Assembly: GCA_035771165.1 (NCBI GenBank)
Contig: JAWNZC010000353.1
Span: 805,501 to 869,500 of the forward strand
From: Paragorgia papillata
Lineage: Eukaryota > Cnidaria > Anthozoa > Scleralcyonacea > Coralliidae
Direction: 5' to 3'
DNA: 64,000 bases
Shown here: in pieces, positions 1 through 11,639 of the stretch
How positions within the stretch are numbered: position 1 is the stretch's first letter
Layout: each line of letters opens with the position of its first letter
Made by a program: the position numbers and the translations under genes
Notes under the pieces: model-generated
Seen by the model: the letters and a program-made list of their open reading frames with translations, nothing else
What the model was told of the DNA's origin: nothing
Databases searched by the model: none

Positions 1-1401
1 TTCAGCGATCAAAGTTCCCTATATCAGTTATGAAGGGGCCCTATTTCAGTGATCAAAGTTCCTTTTTTCAGTTATGAAGGGCCCCTATTTCAGTGAATCG
101 TTGATCAAAATCCCTTATATCAGTAATGAAGGGCCCCTCAGAATCATCAATTCTAATGAAGAGGCAGACATGCAGAGAAACTAGAACAAAAGCATCTGGT
201 CTTTTATCTCGGATGCTCAGATTTGACTTTATTGCGTCACTGATGTTCGCCAAAAACGTATTCATCAAAACCAAAATGATGACAACAATTCTAGAGAAGG
301 AAACTCTTGACGTTACTGGGGCCATAGCAGCATTGCAGATGACAGAGCAAAGCATCAGGAAAATCAGAGAATCTGAGGACCAGATAAACGACCTTAGATG
401 CATCTGTGTCATTTGCTGAGAAAATGGGAGTAAATGCAGCTGAGGAGTACCAAAAATTTCACCGCACACGGAGAATATCTAGACGTCTGGATGAAGCCCA
501 AAATACCACTGCCCAAATAACAATGCATTCGTTCTACAGGAAAGAATTTACAGCTAGCGCTGTCTTAGATGCTCTTCTAGTCGAGATTAACGAGAAAGCG
601 GAAAACATTAAATCGGCATTCAAGGTCTGAGCCCAACCCAAATGCCCACGTACACGCAAGTTGAAAGGCTTTGCCAGAAGTACCCTAATGAACTTCCACA
701 GCCGTCTTTGCTACATGCTGAAATGGAAATGTTCATACCCCATCTCCGAAAACATGCTAAAGAAGATGACGTACCAGAACATGACATCAGTTACAGATAT
801 GCTGCCGATCTCGCACTTCGTCAAAGTCGGCTTGGCTTATTCCCGACAGTAACCAAAGCTTACAGACTTTTGCTTACAGCGGCTCCAACCGTGTGCAAAG
901 ATGAGAGAAGTTTCAGTAAGCTGAAATTTGTCAAGTCATATAGTAGGAATTACATGGGTAACAAATGACTCGATGGTCTCATGTTACTAGTCTGTGAAAA
1001 GGACGTAGCTGACAAAATTGATCTGACAGATCTTGTCAAAGTGTGGTCTACAATTAAACATAGGCGGATTCAATTATGTTAAGCTCTGTACAAGAATATA
1101 ATTTGTGACGTTATTTCATAATTTGCTACAATTTGCTACATAAGAGTTTACTATATTAAAAGTATGAAATTTGAATTTAAAAATTGCAAGGAGTACTATT
1201 AGTAGATTATAGGAGGCCACCGCCCACCTGGCTAGTCCACATACATTTAATTTAGCCTTTGAAGAAACGCATTTTGGTGGAGTCATAAAGGCCCAAGGCC
1301 CACTAAGGGGGCCCAAGGCCCACAAAGGGGGCCCCAGACCCACACAGGGGCCCAAAACCTTCATACACCCCCCCAATGATCAGCCTTTCGGAACGGCCCT
1401 G
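1..1401 (+). mobile_element. hAT transposon, copy 1, left end outside window
   Basis: Same element as 25485-27068, cut by the window start. The right terminus at 1401 is followed by ACCTCGTC, one base different from the ACCTCATC duplication of the complete copy. Confidence 0.85.
126..1082 (+). pseudogene. hAT (ZMYM1-like) transposase remnant, copy 1
   Basis: Three overlapping frames give successive parts of a hAT transposase C-terminal half. The frame from 642 holds the C-terminal dimerisation signature around TAAPTVCKDERSFSKLKFVK. A TGA at 966-968 is followed in the same frame by protein-like sequence (LDGLMLLVCEKDVADKIDL) to a TAA at 1080-1082, so that stop is probably an Arg-to-stop mutation. 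At least two frameshifts lie upstream (near 406-420 and 630-645). The N-terminal half with its BED-type zinc finger is missing. No functional protein can be made. Confidence 0.8.
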
Positions 1402-1811
1402 ACCTCGTCGTGTCATGTCTTTGAAAAAAGTTACAAATGGCTTTAATACTACAAGAATTTTCGTCTTCAAACTCGAACAACACACTTTCAACATTGCAGT
1501 CAGCCAGTATTTCAAAGCGACTTTCGATTCCAAGCGAACAGCCAAAAACGAGCAAGCGACGAAGAAGAACCGACGAAGAATCTTTATGAACTAAACTTTA
1601 AAAACACTCGGACTGCATTCTGACTTCAATTCGACTTCCTTTCACTGGCTGTCAGACTGCATGTCGGTTTACTGTCTGTCGAACGATAAACTTTGGAGGT
1701 TTTAATATCACGTGAGTCGTGAACGTCATCACGATTACGCAAATTAATTTAATTATGCTAATTTACCTAATTATGTAAATTATAAATTGTACGATTAACA
1801 AAAAAATAAAT

Positions 1812-1949
1812 ATGTTATTTAACGCTTTCTCGGTCCGTACAGAAAAATATTTGCCTTCGGTCTCAAAAATCTCCTTCGGCCTGCGGCCCTTTTTTAAGAC
1901 CTCGGGCAAATATTTTTCTATACGGACCTCCAAGCCGATAAATAGCATA
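1812..1949. repeat. Snap-back palindrome P1, copy 1
   Basis: Imperfect inverted repeat with arms around CGGTCCGTACAGAAAAATAT and its complement, with CCTTCGGCCTGCGGCCC near the apex. It gives similar reading frames on both strands, which are by-products of the palindrome. The second copy is at about 27480-27617. Confidence 0.85.
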
Positions 1950-1984
1950 TATCTCTTTAACCCTTTGAAGCCTGACGACGAGTC

Positions 1985-2220
1985 TTTAGTATTTTATTCT
2001 GGCTAATGCCAGAGTATTTTATTCTGGCTAACACCAGACGATTTTATTCAGCACAGGGAGAGGTCCAGGTCTCAAAATGTTAAAACCTATCTCTTTAGCA
2101 TTTTGAAGCATGAAGACGAGTCTTTAGTTTTTTATTCTGGCTAACGCGAGAGTATTTTATTCTGGCTAAGGCCAGACGACATTTTAATGAGCACAGGGAG
2201 AGGTCCAGACCTCAAAGTGT
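1985..2220. repeat. Short repeats with TTCTGGCTAAYGCCAG motif
   Basis: Four or more copies of TTTTATTCTGGCTAAYRCCAG, a short imperfect palindrome, alternate with CACAGGGAGAGGTCCAG and GACGAGTCTTTAG blocks. The motif recurs near 3876 and, in inverse orientation, at 49595-49635. Origin unknown. Confidence 0.7.
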
Positions 2221-2235
2221 TAAGGTCCTCATTAA

Positions 2236-2829
2236 AGTGCACATAAACCCAACACAGTTTTCAGTTTTCTGTATATAGGACGCAAAAAGAGCTGATAAGT
2301 TATTTTACAGTTTTTGATTTGGTCCATTCATTCCAGAGATATCTCGCTTTAAACATAGCTATTTAAATGAAAAAGCCGCAAATTATAGAGGATTGGGGCG
2401 AGACACCTGTGATGTCATTTAAGTCAAAAATCAAATTTAATTTGACGTCATCGGCTACACTGCCGTGTTTGAGCAACCGTATACAGCACACCTATCTGGC
2501 ATTACTATAATTATTAAGCTGCAAATATTCGACGAATTTTAAAGCTAAACTTAGTATGGAAAACCTCGTGCGTACACTGCTAGAAACAGAGCGATCAGAG
2601 TTGACATTTCTTAAATGACGTCACGCCTTGTTGGTTCCAGGCCCTATTTTGATCATATAATATTTGCGGCAATTTTTCGCGGGACGTTCAAATTGGAGCA
2701 TTTTGCCGATGTTTGAAGCAAGATATCTCCGAAACGAATGGACCAAATCAAAAACTGTAAAATAACTTATCAGTTCTTTTGCCGTGATCTATACAAACAA
2801 ATAAAAACTGTGTAGGGTTTATATGCACT
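2236..2829. mobile_element. MITE with TTAA target duplication, present only in copy 1
   Basis: The element starts AGTGCACATAAACCC and ends GGGTTTATATGCACT, with inverted arms of roughly 110 bp that include GATTTGGTCCATTC and its complement. It is flanked by TTAA at 2232-2235 and 2830-2833. The corresponding site in copy 2 (27900-27903) has a single TTAA and no insert. A TTAA duplication with precise restoration is typical of piggyBac-type elements. The same TIR motif recurs near 3835 and 4380, so related elements lie nearby. Confidence 0.9.
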
Positions 2830-3514
2830 TTAAGGTTTGCAAGGTCATTTCGGTAAAGCACTCTCAATTCCTCAATTTATGCCACAAAAATAAAATAGAT
2901 ATCATTAAAAAACTATTAATTTGTAGAATACAATGTTGTATTTGATTTTGCGATAAACACAAACCAATAATAGTTGTGAATTTTTCAATTATTAAAACCA
3001 GAGGGCTTCACTCGGGGCGACTTAAGAACAAAGCGTTTCATTTTGTTCAAAACATTTTTTCGCAGTTCGATTCCGAGATAAATTTCCAGCCGAAAACGGT
3101 GTGAAGGTTTTTTTTATTCATTCCTTGGTTTCGATTTTATGACTTATTTTGTCTGAATGTTGGTTGAAAAACAGCCTTTTTAACTTTCGTCGTCAATAAA
3201 ATCAGCATATCAGAAAACGCAGCTGACATGTTGCTGGAAATTTATCTCGGAATTTATAAACTGCGGAGAAAGATTTTGAACAATATAAAACGCTTTTTCA
3301 TTGAGTCGCCCCGAGTGAAACCCTCTGGCTTTAATTTAAATACAACTATTATATTGGTTTGTGTTTATCGCAAAATCAAAGACACCATTGTATTCTACAA
3401 GTTAATATATAGCCTCTACGATATTATAGATGCAACTTCTCTGATCAACCGTGTAAATTTCCTGTCGGTAAGATTCCCAAAGTATTCCTCGGCGATCATA
3501 TAATATTACAAACT

Positions 3515-3668
3515 AATAACATGACTTTTCGGGAAATTAGCGATTAAATTTCCCCTTTGCCTCGGGAAGATTTGTAAAAGTCCTCAGGCCTGCGGCCCTC
3601 GGACTTTCACAAACCTTCCCTCGGCGACGGGGAAATGTAATCGCTAATTTTCCTCAAGTCATGTTATT
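3515..3668. repeat. Snap-back palindrome P2, copy 1
   Basis: Inverted arms run from AATAACATGACTT to its complement AAGTCATGTTATT, with CCTCAGGCCTGCGGCCCTCGG at the centre. The second copy is at 28585-28738. Confidence 0.85.
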
Positions 3669-3930
3669 ACTTATAAATATTGTATAGATAATGTGACTAC
3701 TTTGACGTCATCTCATTACCATTTTGAAAACAAAAATCTCTATTAAAGCAATAAAGGTTGCTCCAATCTAAAAACATATTTCGTTGTTCAACTATATTTG
3801 CCAAAGTTACAACGTATATTTAGACGAGAAAAAATTTGGGGTTATATGCACTATAAGTCTTTCCTGTCCGAATCGGTCTTTTATTCTGGTTAACGCCAGA
3901 CGATTTTAGGGGCCGTCGACAATTAGTTGC

Positions 3931-4048
3931 ATCTAATTTTCCCGTGCATGTTGATGAGGGAAAATATTTGCAAGCGGCAAATTTAAAGAAAACAAAATAT
4001 TTCTTTGTCTTCTAATTTAACCTCATCAACATGCACGGGAAAATTAGA
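3931..4048. repeat. Snap-back palindrome P3, copy 1
   Basis: Arms centred on TCTAATTTTCCCGTGCATG and its complement enclose a short AT-rich loop. The second copy lies at about 28912-29030. Confidence 0.8.
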
Positions 4049-4647
4049 AGACAAAGGATAAATTTCCCTCTTGCATGAGCGATGAGGGAAATACGAGGTT
4101 TACATTCCCTCGGAGAACAAAAGAATCCGAGGCGATCATGGTATTATTATTTGAACAACATGTTCCATATTGTATGAGTTTTTCCACAAAAATTCTCAGG
4201 TAGTTTATCTTGCCAAAAAGAGAAAGAAAGCCAAATGCCTACATAGACGTCACCTCATTACCAATCATACTAGAAATGCGAATCGCCAAAAAAAACATTG
4301 AAGAATAGCTCCAATCAAAAAAATATATTTCACTGAACAACTGTTTGCTCTATGTATAACGTATTCAGATGATTTATGCACTTATATGCACTTTAAGGTG
4401 GCGATTACATTGTAAGCTGGCTGGCCCGGTTAACCGGGATGAAAATGTCCATGTAATCGTTTTCATCTCGGCAAACTGGGCTGAAAAACTGTTGAACTCG
4501 CTTCGATACGCGTTCGTTTGCTGGACTGTGTGAATAAATAGTGCTGAAAGGAACTGAAATAGAACATCAAAACGTTGTTCGTGTGTTTTGTGATCATAGC
4601 GAAGACTTAATAAATTAAAGACGTGAAGATGCTTTCGTGGGTTAGCT

Positions 4648-5559
4648 AATCTTTTTATTAACGATGGGCTTACAAAAGATTGCATCGATATTCTTTATTC
4701 TGTGCTAATTGCGTAATTTATCAGTTCTGGTAAGACACGAAGTCTCATTGTTTTAAATATGAACAAGCGCAACTTGTGAATTGTTAATACGTCGAAAAAA
4801 GCTGATAAAAACAAATTTTGTCGAGTGTACGAAGCTTTTTCCCACTAAAAGTAGGCGAGTAGGCGAGCTAGCCCGGTCAATCGTGTTTACATGGGAAGGA
4901 AAACAGCCCGGAAAACCGAGATCTTGGTCTCACAAAGCGAGATATCGGCTAGGCGGGCAAGCTCGGCTCTCATATAAACACAAGATGAAAATTAACAAGA
5001 AATAATAGCACAAGCACGATCTCGGCAAAGCGGGCTAGCCTGGGTACACGCGTAAAAACGCACACACAATGTTGTGCTGCACCCCGTAAACAAGTAGTTC
5101 ACTTATAGTTCGAACAACTTGTTCACGGATAAATCAACAGTCATGAACAAGTTGTTCTAACAGCACATTTTTCTAGCCAACAACGTTGTTCGCACATGAT
5201 ACAACATGTTGTAACAGCATGATGAAGTAATGTTACAACAATGTTACAACAATTGAGAACATGACTGGTGTATCAACACGTCCTTCAGTTGTTTCAACAT
5301 GCGTGGACAACTGCTGTTGTTTCATGAAGCTGGAACAACATGATGAAACAATGATGAACAATTTTATTAATTCATCAAGGTTGTTCACACATGATAACAA
5401 CGTTGTTACAGCATTGTTCAGGCAACAATGCTGTAACAACTTGTGAGATTCTTACGCGTGTACCCGGCCGGGCTCGCCTCCATATGAACACCCGCTAAGA
5501 CAATAACAATCTTTTTATTAACGATGGGCTTACAAAAGATTGCATCGATATTCTTTATT
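4648..5559. repeat. 52-bp direct repeats flanking a MITE-bearing insert
   Basis: An identical 52-bp sequence occurs at 4648-4699 and 5508-5559. Between them lie GC-rich fragments with GCGGGCTAGCC-type motifs and the MITE at 5042-5465. The copy 2 equivalents are about 29626-29677 (with small changes) and 30487-30538. Confidence 0.8.
5042..5465. mobile_element. MITE with TACACGCGTAA termini, copy 1
   Basis: It starts GGGTACACGCGTAA and ends TTACGCGTGTACCC. The interior is rich in GTTGT/ACAAC inverted motifs and has no coding capacity. The small open frames inside are palindrome by-products. Confidence 0.8.
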
Positions 5560-5864
5560 TATTCGTCTGAATGATAATGAGTAACGTGCTGGATTTATTG
5601 TCTATGAAAAACTCGTTGTTTGAAATACTGCAGTACAATTGTCCCCAAGGTAAAGTAATACAGTTAGTTCCCAGGTTTACAAGATGGCGCAGCACCAGCA
5701 ACACTGCTGGGGGAAATATGGAGCAAAGACCTTTCTGGGGCTACCGCCGTAAACCCAAAATCGATATTCATCTTGCTTCCAGCCATAAGAAACTTCAGCC
5801 ACCGGCACAGCTCGTAGAATTTGACGCTTAAGAAAGAAATGATTTGTAAATTAGACAAGGGATT

Positions 5865-6191
5865 TCTGGTTGGTTGGTTGGTGAATCGTGGCTTGAATCG
5901 TAGTCGCATGAATCGTAGCTTGATTGTTAACCGCTTTGAAGTTTGCCGGGTTTGGTTGGTTGGTTGGTTGGTTGGATGGTTGGTTGGTTGGTTGGTTGGA
6001 TGGATGGATGGTTGGTTGGATGGTTGGTTGGTTGGTTGGATGGTTGGATGGTTGGTTGGATGGTTGGTTGGATGGTTGGTTGGATGGTTGGTTGGATGGT
6101 TGGTTGGATGGTTGGTTGGTTGGTTGGTTGGCTGGATGGCTGGTTGGTTCGTTGGATGGATGGCTGAATGGTTGGTTGGTTGGATGGTTGG

Positions 6192-6238
<47 letters not shown>

Positions 6239-6460
6239 GTTGATTGGTTGGTTGGTTGGTTGGTTGGTTGGTCGGTCGCTCGTTCGTTCCTTGGATGGTT
6301 GGATTGTTGTTTGGATTATTGGTTGGTTGGTTAGTGAGTGGGTTGGTCAGTTGCTTGGTTGGTTTGTGAATGAGTTGGTCAGTTGCTTGGTTGGTGTGTT
6401 GGTCAGTTAGTTGATTGGTTGGATGTCGTTGGTTGGTTGGTTGGATGGTTGGATGGCATG
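5865..6460 (+). repeat. TTGG/TGGA microsatellite, copy 1
   Basis: Tandem TTGG, TGGA and TTGA tetranucleotides with interruptions. Because the unit is 4 bp, all frames stay open and give W/V/G-L-rich or, on the other strand, TNQP-rich pseudo-proteins that are not genes. Confidence 0.95.
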
Positions 6461-7741
6461 GGCGTACGCGAAGGGGGGTCCGGGGGGTCCACGGACCCTC
6501 CAGTCGACGTTCCTGCCACACCCACTCGGTGAATTTTTGGTCAATTCAGTCGGGTCATTTTGGGAAGAAGAATGAGTAAAAGAAAGAATAAAAAAACAAC
6601 GAAAAAAAGTTAATATGTTTACTCGGTTATTTCGTCAAATAGTGTATACGTTTGAAAACGTCTTGTTATTTAATTTACAAACGCGCACGCAATCACACAT
6701 TCTCATTCGTGCCGCGCGTATCGGAAGTTCGTTGCCAAGTATCAAATTATGTTCCTAAATTCGATAATCCGATTTGAAGTTTACATTAACGGAAAACCTT
6801 CGGTCGACCAGACTTTCTTTTGGTTGTTGAATAAAAAGAGCAATTACTACGGTTCCGGTTTGAGCGTGGACACGCGTAATTTGACGACACACGTTTAACA
6901 CGGGAAACTAACAAGGCCAAACGGTATTGTTTCAATACGAACGCCAAATTTTCAAAGCAATGTTTATAACTCATCTTTATATACAATTAAATCTTCGTCA
7001 AGTGAAGCTAAGAACTCCACAGTTCTTTTCCGATCGGCCCTTTCGCTGACAAACCCCACAACGCGATGTTTTCGCGAAGAAGCAATGCCGTTTGGCCTTA
7101 GTAACTTCGCAGTTTCCGCTTAGCAACATGTTAGTTTCCCGCGTGTTGTCAAACTTAGCGTGTCCACGCTCAAACTGGAACCGTAGTATGCGAATTATAC
7201 AAATTAATGTCTTTCATTCGACTGTATTTCCGTCGAATTATGCGACAGAGTTTGAGCACAATTTCGACTGCGTGACTGCGTCGAATTAAATTCGACACAT
7301 CACATAAAATCAGTTCAGACTTCAGACGTCGCATTTCCGTCGAATAAAATTGGTCGCATTAAATGCGAGGGATTAAATTCGACGGAACGTCGAGGTATGA
7401 AACAGACCTCAGGCGGCATGCCGTCAGAGACAAAAGGTGACAAAACACGCAACGCAAGGGCAGCCGGTGTCGGAAATAACGGGGATATTTAATAATAGTT
7501 GATTAGTTTAATACTTGTAATGACAGAGTGTGAACATCATAACATGCATCACATATAGTATAATAGTATTGTTCAATTGTTGATTAAGGGATTAGCCATT
7601 AGCCAATTAAATGTTAGTAAATGGGACTGTTCACTTTTGGGTAGATAATCAGTTGTGAATGTGTCCTTTGTGTATTGATTGTGAATGTGATTCGGGAGAG
7701 AAGAAGGTGGTTAAATAAAGTAAAGCGAAAAGGGTCGACTG
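6461..7741. other. No gene seen; degenerate repeat DNA, copy 1
   Basis: Contains a GC-rich block with GGGGGGTCCGGGGGGTCC (6475-6500) that looks like a transposon end, inverted fragments around GTGTGTCGTC/CACGCTCAA motifs (6860-7180), and several TTCGACGGAA-like motifs (7200-7400). No supported coding region. Confidence 0.5.
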
Positions 7742-8054
7742 TTGTCTGAACGGAAGATTTTGGCAAGTTTGATAGAACAGGGCGAGAGCAAGTTCAGCAA
7801 CGACGCACGCTCTTCAACACCAAACCTACTTCATTGGCTTCACGAAGATGGCATAATGAAAATCCTCCCGTGTTTTTCTCACCTGGCCAACACTTTTGGT
7901 GCAATTCCTGCCACGTCTTGCAGTGCTGAGCGATCTTTTTCCGCCCTTCGAAGAATCAAGTCGTACTTCCGGGGCTTCAATGGGACAGCACAGGCTTCTT
8001 GATATTGCCATTTTGAACATTGAGCGTGAAATTACAAATGTAATAATATACATG
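7742..8054 (+). pseudogene. Second hAT transposase C-terminal remnant, copy 1
   Basis: The frame from 7742 encodes a hAT C-terminal dimerisation segment with PATSCSAERSFSALRRIKSY. The continuation, MGQHRLLDIAILNIEREIT, lies in another frame starting near 7979, so a frameshift separates the two. The rest of the transposase is absent. Sequence similarity to the 642-968 remnant is low, so it derives from a different hAT family. Confidence 0.8.
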
Positions 8055-8497
8055 AAAAATATCTCGACTGTGATTGGCTGATTCCAGTGCAGTTAATCCC
8101 AAACAACAGTGCAGAATTGTGTTATCACAGTGCAAAAATCTGTTATCACAGTGCAAAAATCTGTAATCATAGTGCAAAAATCTGTTATCACTAAGAACCA
8201 ATCAAATTGATTGTACAGCGGATTTTTCCCGACACAAAACAAACAAAGATGGCGGCCAAGATTCGGCGGTTTTGGGGATAATTTGTTCAAATTTGAAACT
8301 AGTTATGCTTTAATATTGCCAAGTGAAGTACCTACAAGAAGACCAGAAGCTTCTTTATGCCTCGAGTAAACTTTTTCAAGTAATAAAGGAAGCGAAGCGT
8401 TTTTTAACAAATAAATATGCGAGGAGTGGACGGCTAAACACGTGCGTTAAAATATTAGTACAGTTGTTTTGAACATTTTTTCATGTATATTATTAAT

Positions 8498-8663
8498 AAG
8501 TAATAGCATGGTTTCTCGTGCAATTTGGAAAAACATGCACTCGTGAGTTTTTCAAATACTTCAAATAGCACTCGTCCTTCGGACTCGTGCTATTTTGACA
8601 GTATTTGAAAAACTCCCTCGTGCATGTTTTTATCCAAATTGCACTCGAAACCATGCTATTACC
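8498..8663. repeat. Snap-back palindrome P4 with TTCG apex, copy 1
   Basis: Near-perfect inverted repeat from AATAGCATGGTTTC to its complement. The apex is GTCCTTCGGAC, which as RNA would be a C(UUCG)G tetraloop. About 75-bp arms. A duplicate is at 33497-33662. Confidence 0.9.
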
Positions 8664-8767
8664 TATACTAATTATGAAAAATAACATAACTAATATAATT
8701 AATGCCTTTGCTAACCATTCTCATAACCGCGCTCGTTTCCTTCTTGTTTGAACTATAAATCAATAAA

Positions 8768-9006
8768 GCACAATAATGTGGTCTGCCATGTGCATATGAA
8801 TAATAATATTGTATTCGTACTCCTTGTGGCTTGTTCTAGTTGTGTCAAAATATTAAATGTATAAATACAGTATACCTTAAGAAAGTTGAAGAATCCATCA
8901 AAAAACTTGAATACTACTCTTAGCTAGCTTGATTTTTTACAGTTATGAGTTTGGCGGCGGCCGCCGGGCGGGCGGGCGCGGGCAGAAGAGTTTTCGTGGT
9001 CTGGGG
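8768..9006 (+). repeat. Dispersed segment shared with 22964-23132 and 23516-23580
   Basis: 8768-8940 matches 22964-23132 (motif ATAATGTGGTCTGCCATG), and 8946-9006 matches 23516-23580 (motif GGCCTGGGGACGACTCGGT). The SINE-bearing sequence between them at the second locus is missing here. This segment follows duplicon copy 1 but precedes copy 2. Confidence 0.85.
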
Positions 9007-9060
9007 CCTGGGGACGACTCGGTGGACCCCCCCAGATCTTCTGAAATCAATATGCTCGTG

Positions 9061-9290
9061 TTGGTCGGTTAGTTGGTTGGTTGGTCAGTTGGTTGGTTGG
9101 TCGGTCAGTTGGTTGGTCAGTTAGTTTATTGATTGGTTGGTTGGTCAGTTAGTTTATTGATTGGTTGGTTGGTCAGTTAGTTGGTTGGTTGGTTGGTCAG
9201 TTAGTAGTTGGTTGGTTGGTCAGTTGGTAGGTTGGATGGTTGGTCAGTTGGTCAGTTGGTTGGTTGGTCAGTTAGTTGGTTGGTTCGCTC
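9061..9290 (+). repeat. TTGG/TCAG microsatellite
   Basis: Tandem TTGG interspersed with TCAG, similar in type to 5865-6460. It ends six bases from the last preserved exon of the SSUH2-like pseudogene. Confidence 0.95.
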
Positions 9291-9435
9291 AGTACCTGCA
9301 TCAAAATTCCTTCCTTTGGCCAAGCATTGCCATGTTCAGTTACAATGGCCTGGGAGGCCATGCTGATGTCTTTGTCAAAGAAAGTTGTTATGGGCCAGAC
9401 CTTAAAGAAAATTAGTGCAGATTAGACTACGACAA

Positions 9436-9945
9436 TATTACATAATCCTTTGTGACATCATCACATGACATCATCATCATGACATCACCATCATGACATA
9501 ATGGTGAGACCATTGTGATATTATCATGACATCATCATCATGATATCATCGTGACATCATCGTTGTGACATCATCCTTGTGACATCATCGTGACATGACA
9601 TCATCCTTGTGACATCATCGTGACATCATCCTTGTGACATCATTGTGACATCATCCTCGTGACATCATCCTTGTGACATCATCATCGTGACATCCTGGTG
9701 ACATCATCATCGTGATATTCTTGTGACATCATCATCCTCGTGATATCATCTGGGACATCATCCTCGTGACATCATCCTTGTGACATCATCCTCGTGACAT
9801 CATCATCGTGACATCCTTGACATCATCATCGTGACATCATCATCATGACATCATCCTTGTGACATCATCATTGTGACATCATCATCGCATCATTGTGACA
9901 TCATCACCATGCCGTGATCATTGTGACAATATGACATCCTGACAT
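9436..9945 (+). repeat. GACATCATC-type tandem repeat
   Basis: Irregular tandem array of GTGACATCATC(CTT/ATC) units inside an intron of the SSUH2-like pseudogene. Confidence 0.9.
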
Positions 9946-10459
9946 CGTTGACTTGTTACTGTGATCATTATTGTCATCCTCAATATATATGAAGTTGCCG
10001 TGGGTACCTTTAGTGATAATGCAACGCTCCCTACCCTTGTGGAAGTTTGAGCGGTCTGGGCCCATGCGCACTTCACGCTATCTGAATGTACTTCACCGAT
10101 GCTGTCCCACATGCGGTTGTCACCGACGATCGCATGTGTGTAAGTAATTGATGAAATTCATTCAGATTGTTACAAGCTACTACAGCGAAACACGTGTCTG
10201 TAGATAAATATATATATTATTGTTCCAAGCTACACTGATGAGCTGTTGTACAGCGAAACACCGTGTCTGTAGCTTCTGGTCTAACCAAGGTTTGATATGA
10301 TACTCCACTAAGAAAATGAACTTACTCGAGGTAATTCTTGTTTAAAAATATCAATGCCTGATGCGCCAGCAACCTTGTCTTTTGGACCACCCTGAGAGCT
10401 TTCAACAACATGGTCTTTCACATGATTCTTTCTAAAAAAATACCAAAAATCCATATTGT

Positions 10460-10700
10460 GATGATGATCACGACAGTTGCAATGGTGATAATAATGATAA
10501 TTAATGGTGAGGGTGGTGGTGGTGATGGTGGTGGTGGTGATGATGGTGGCGATAATGATGATGGTGGCGATGATAATGATGGTGATGATGGTGGTGATGA
10601 TCATGGTGATGTCATGGTGATGATGTCATCATGATGATGGTGATGGCGATGTCACGACAATGATGGTGATATTGTGTTGTTGATGATGATGATGACGATG
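10460..10700 (+). repeat. GGTGAT trinucleotide-type microsatellite
   Basis: GGT/GAT trinucleotide array immediately upstream (minus-strand sense) of pseudogene exon 10326-10431. The G/D-rich frames through it are artefacts. Confidence 0.93.
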
Positions 10701-10997
10701 CCATGTCTCAGTGCTTACCATGTAACAGTCAGTTGTGTAAAGGTCTTCAGTTTGGTATGACTTTGTCATGTAGTGCACTTGAATCTGCCTTGCATGGCAG
10801 ACATGTGATTAAAACAAGAAAAATAATTGGCAAACACAAAGCAAGTGAAGAGCGCAAACCATGTGACATAGCACCCCACTCTATTTGAGCATGCAATAGA
10901 ACTATACCGCTGGCCAGCAGGTATTCTCCCTATTAACTTTGATTAATTATAATCACATAATAAAATAAATACATGCAGTTTCAATTTAAAAATTGCA

Positions 10998-11430
10998 ACA
11001 TTAAAAACAACCATCATCATTATCACCACCGTTACCACCACCACCATCATCACCACCATTACCACCACCACCACCATCATCATCACCATTACCACCACCA
11101 CCATCATCACCACCATTACCACCACCACCATCATTATCACCACCATTACCATCACCACCATCATGACCACCATCATCATCATCAACACTACCGCCATTAT
11201 CACCACTACTACCATCATCAACATCACCTCCATCATCACCATTACCACCAACATCACCACCACCATCATCACCACCACCATTGTCACCATCATCACCACA
11301 ATTATCATCACCACCACCATTATCACTACCACCATCACCACTACCATCATCACCACTACCACCATCACCACTACTACCATCACCACCACCACTGCTACCA
11401 TCACCACCACCATTACTACCATCAACACTA
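10998..11430 (+). repeat. CACCAT microsatellite
   Basis: CAC/CAT trinucleotide array giving His-rich, Thr-Ile-rich and Val-Met-rich open frames, none of which is a gene. It adjoins pseudogene exon 11468-11517. Confidence 0.95.
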
Positions 11431-11639
11431 ATGTAAAACTGTCACAATTTTCCCCCACAGCTCTGACCTTCCTTCACCAGCACCATGACAAGATTCACAT
11501 TGGTTGTCTTCATTAAACTAATTTTTATTATAGCCACAACCTTGGCATGGAGTATATTTGGACGGAAAAAAACACAAATGATATGACTTGTTACGTATAC
11601 ATGTACTGTACATTTGGTATGTTTGCTAGTCTCACTAGT

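Larger units (their letters stand above)
1..8767. repeat. Segmental duplicon, copy 1 (left end outside window)
   Basis: This stretch matches 25664-33766 almost base for base in the same orientation, with scattered substitutions. The clear differences are a 594-bp MITE present only here (2236-2829), a block of about 110 bp after 3668 absent from copy 2, and different lengths of the TTGG microsatellite. The match stops after 8767: this copy continues into a segment also found at 22964, while copy 2 runs into a foldback element. Decayed genes carry the same stops and frameshifts in both copies, so the decay predates the duplication. It could be a true tandem duplication or two haplotypes placed in one contig. 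Confidence 0.93.

Noticed and set aside
1763..2006. Similar small proteins on both strands (MLFIGLEVRIEKYL and MLFNAFSVRTEKYL)
   Set aside because: Both come from the two arms of one palindrome; a palindrome gives the same frame on each strand.
5664..6521. 285-residue [12 protein letters not shown] frame on the minus strand, and W/V/G-rich frames on the plus strand
   Set aside because: They are open only because a 4-bp repeat has no stop codons; copy 2 has different lengths and frames.
9918..10112. Protein-like frames around 9950-10077 (minus) as an exon
   Set aside because: It lies between two pseudogene exons that already join in phase, has no good donor and does not match SSUH2.
10973..11431. 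His-rich 152-residue frame
   Set aside because: CACCAT microsatellite read in one frame; all other frames are equally open.
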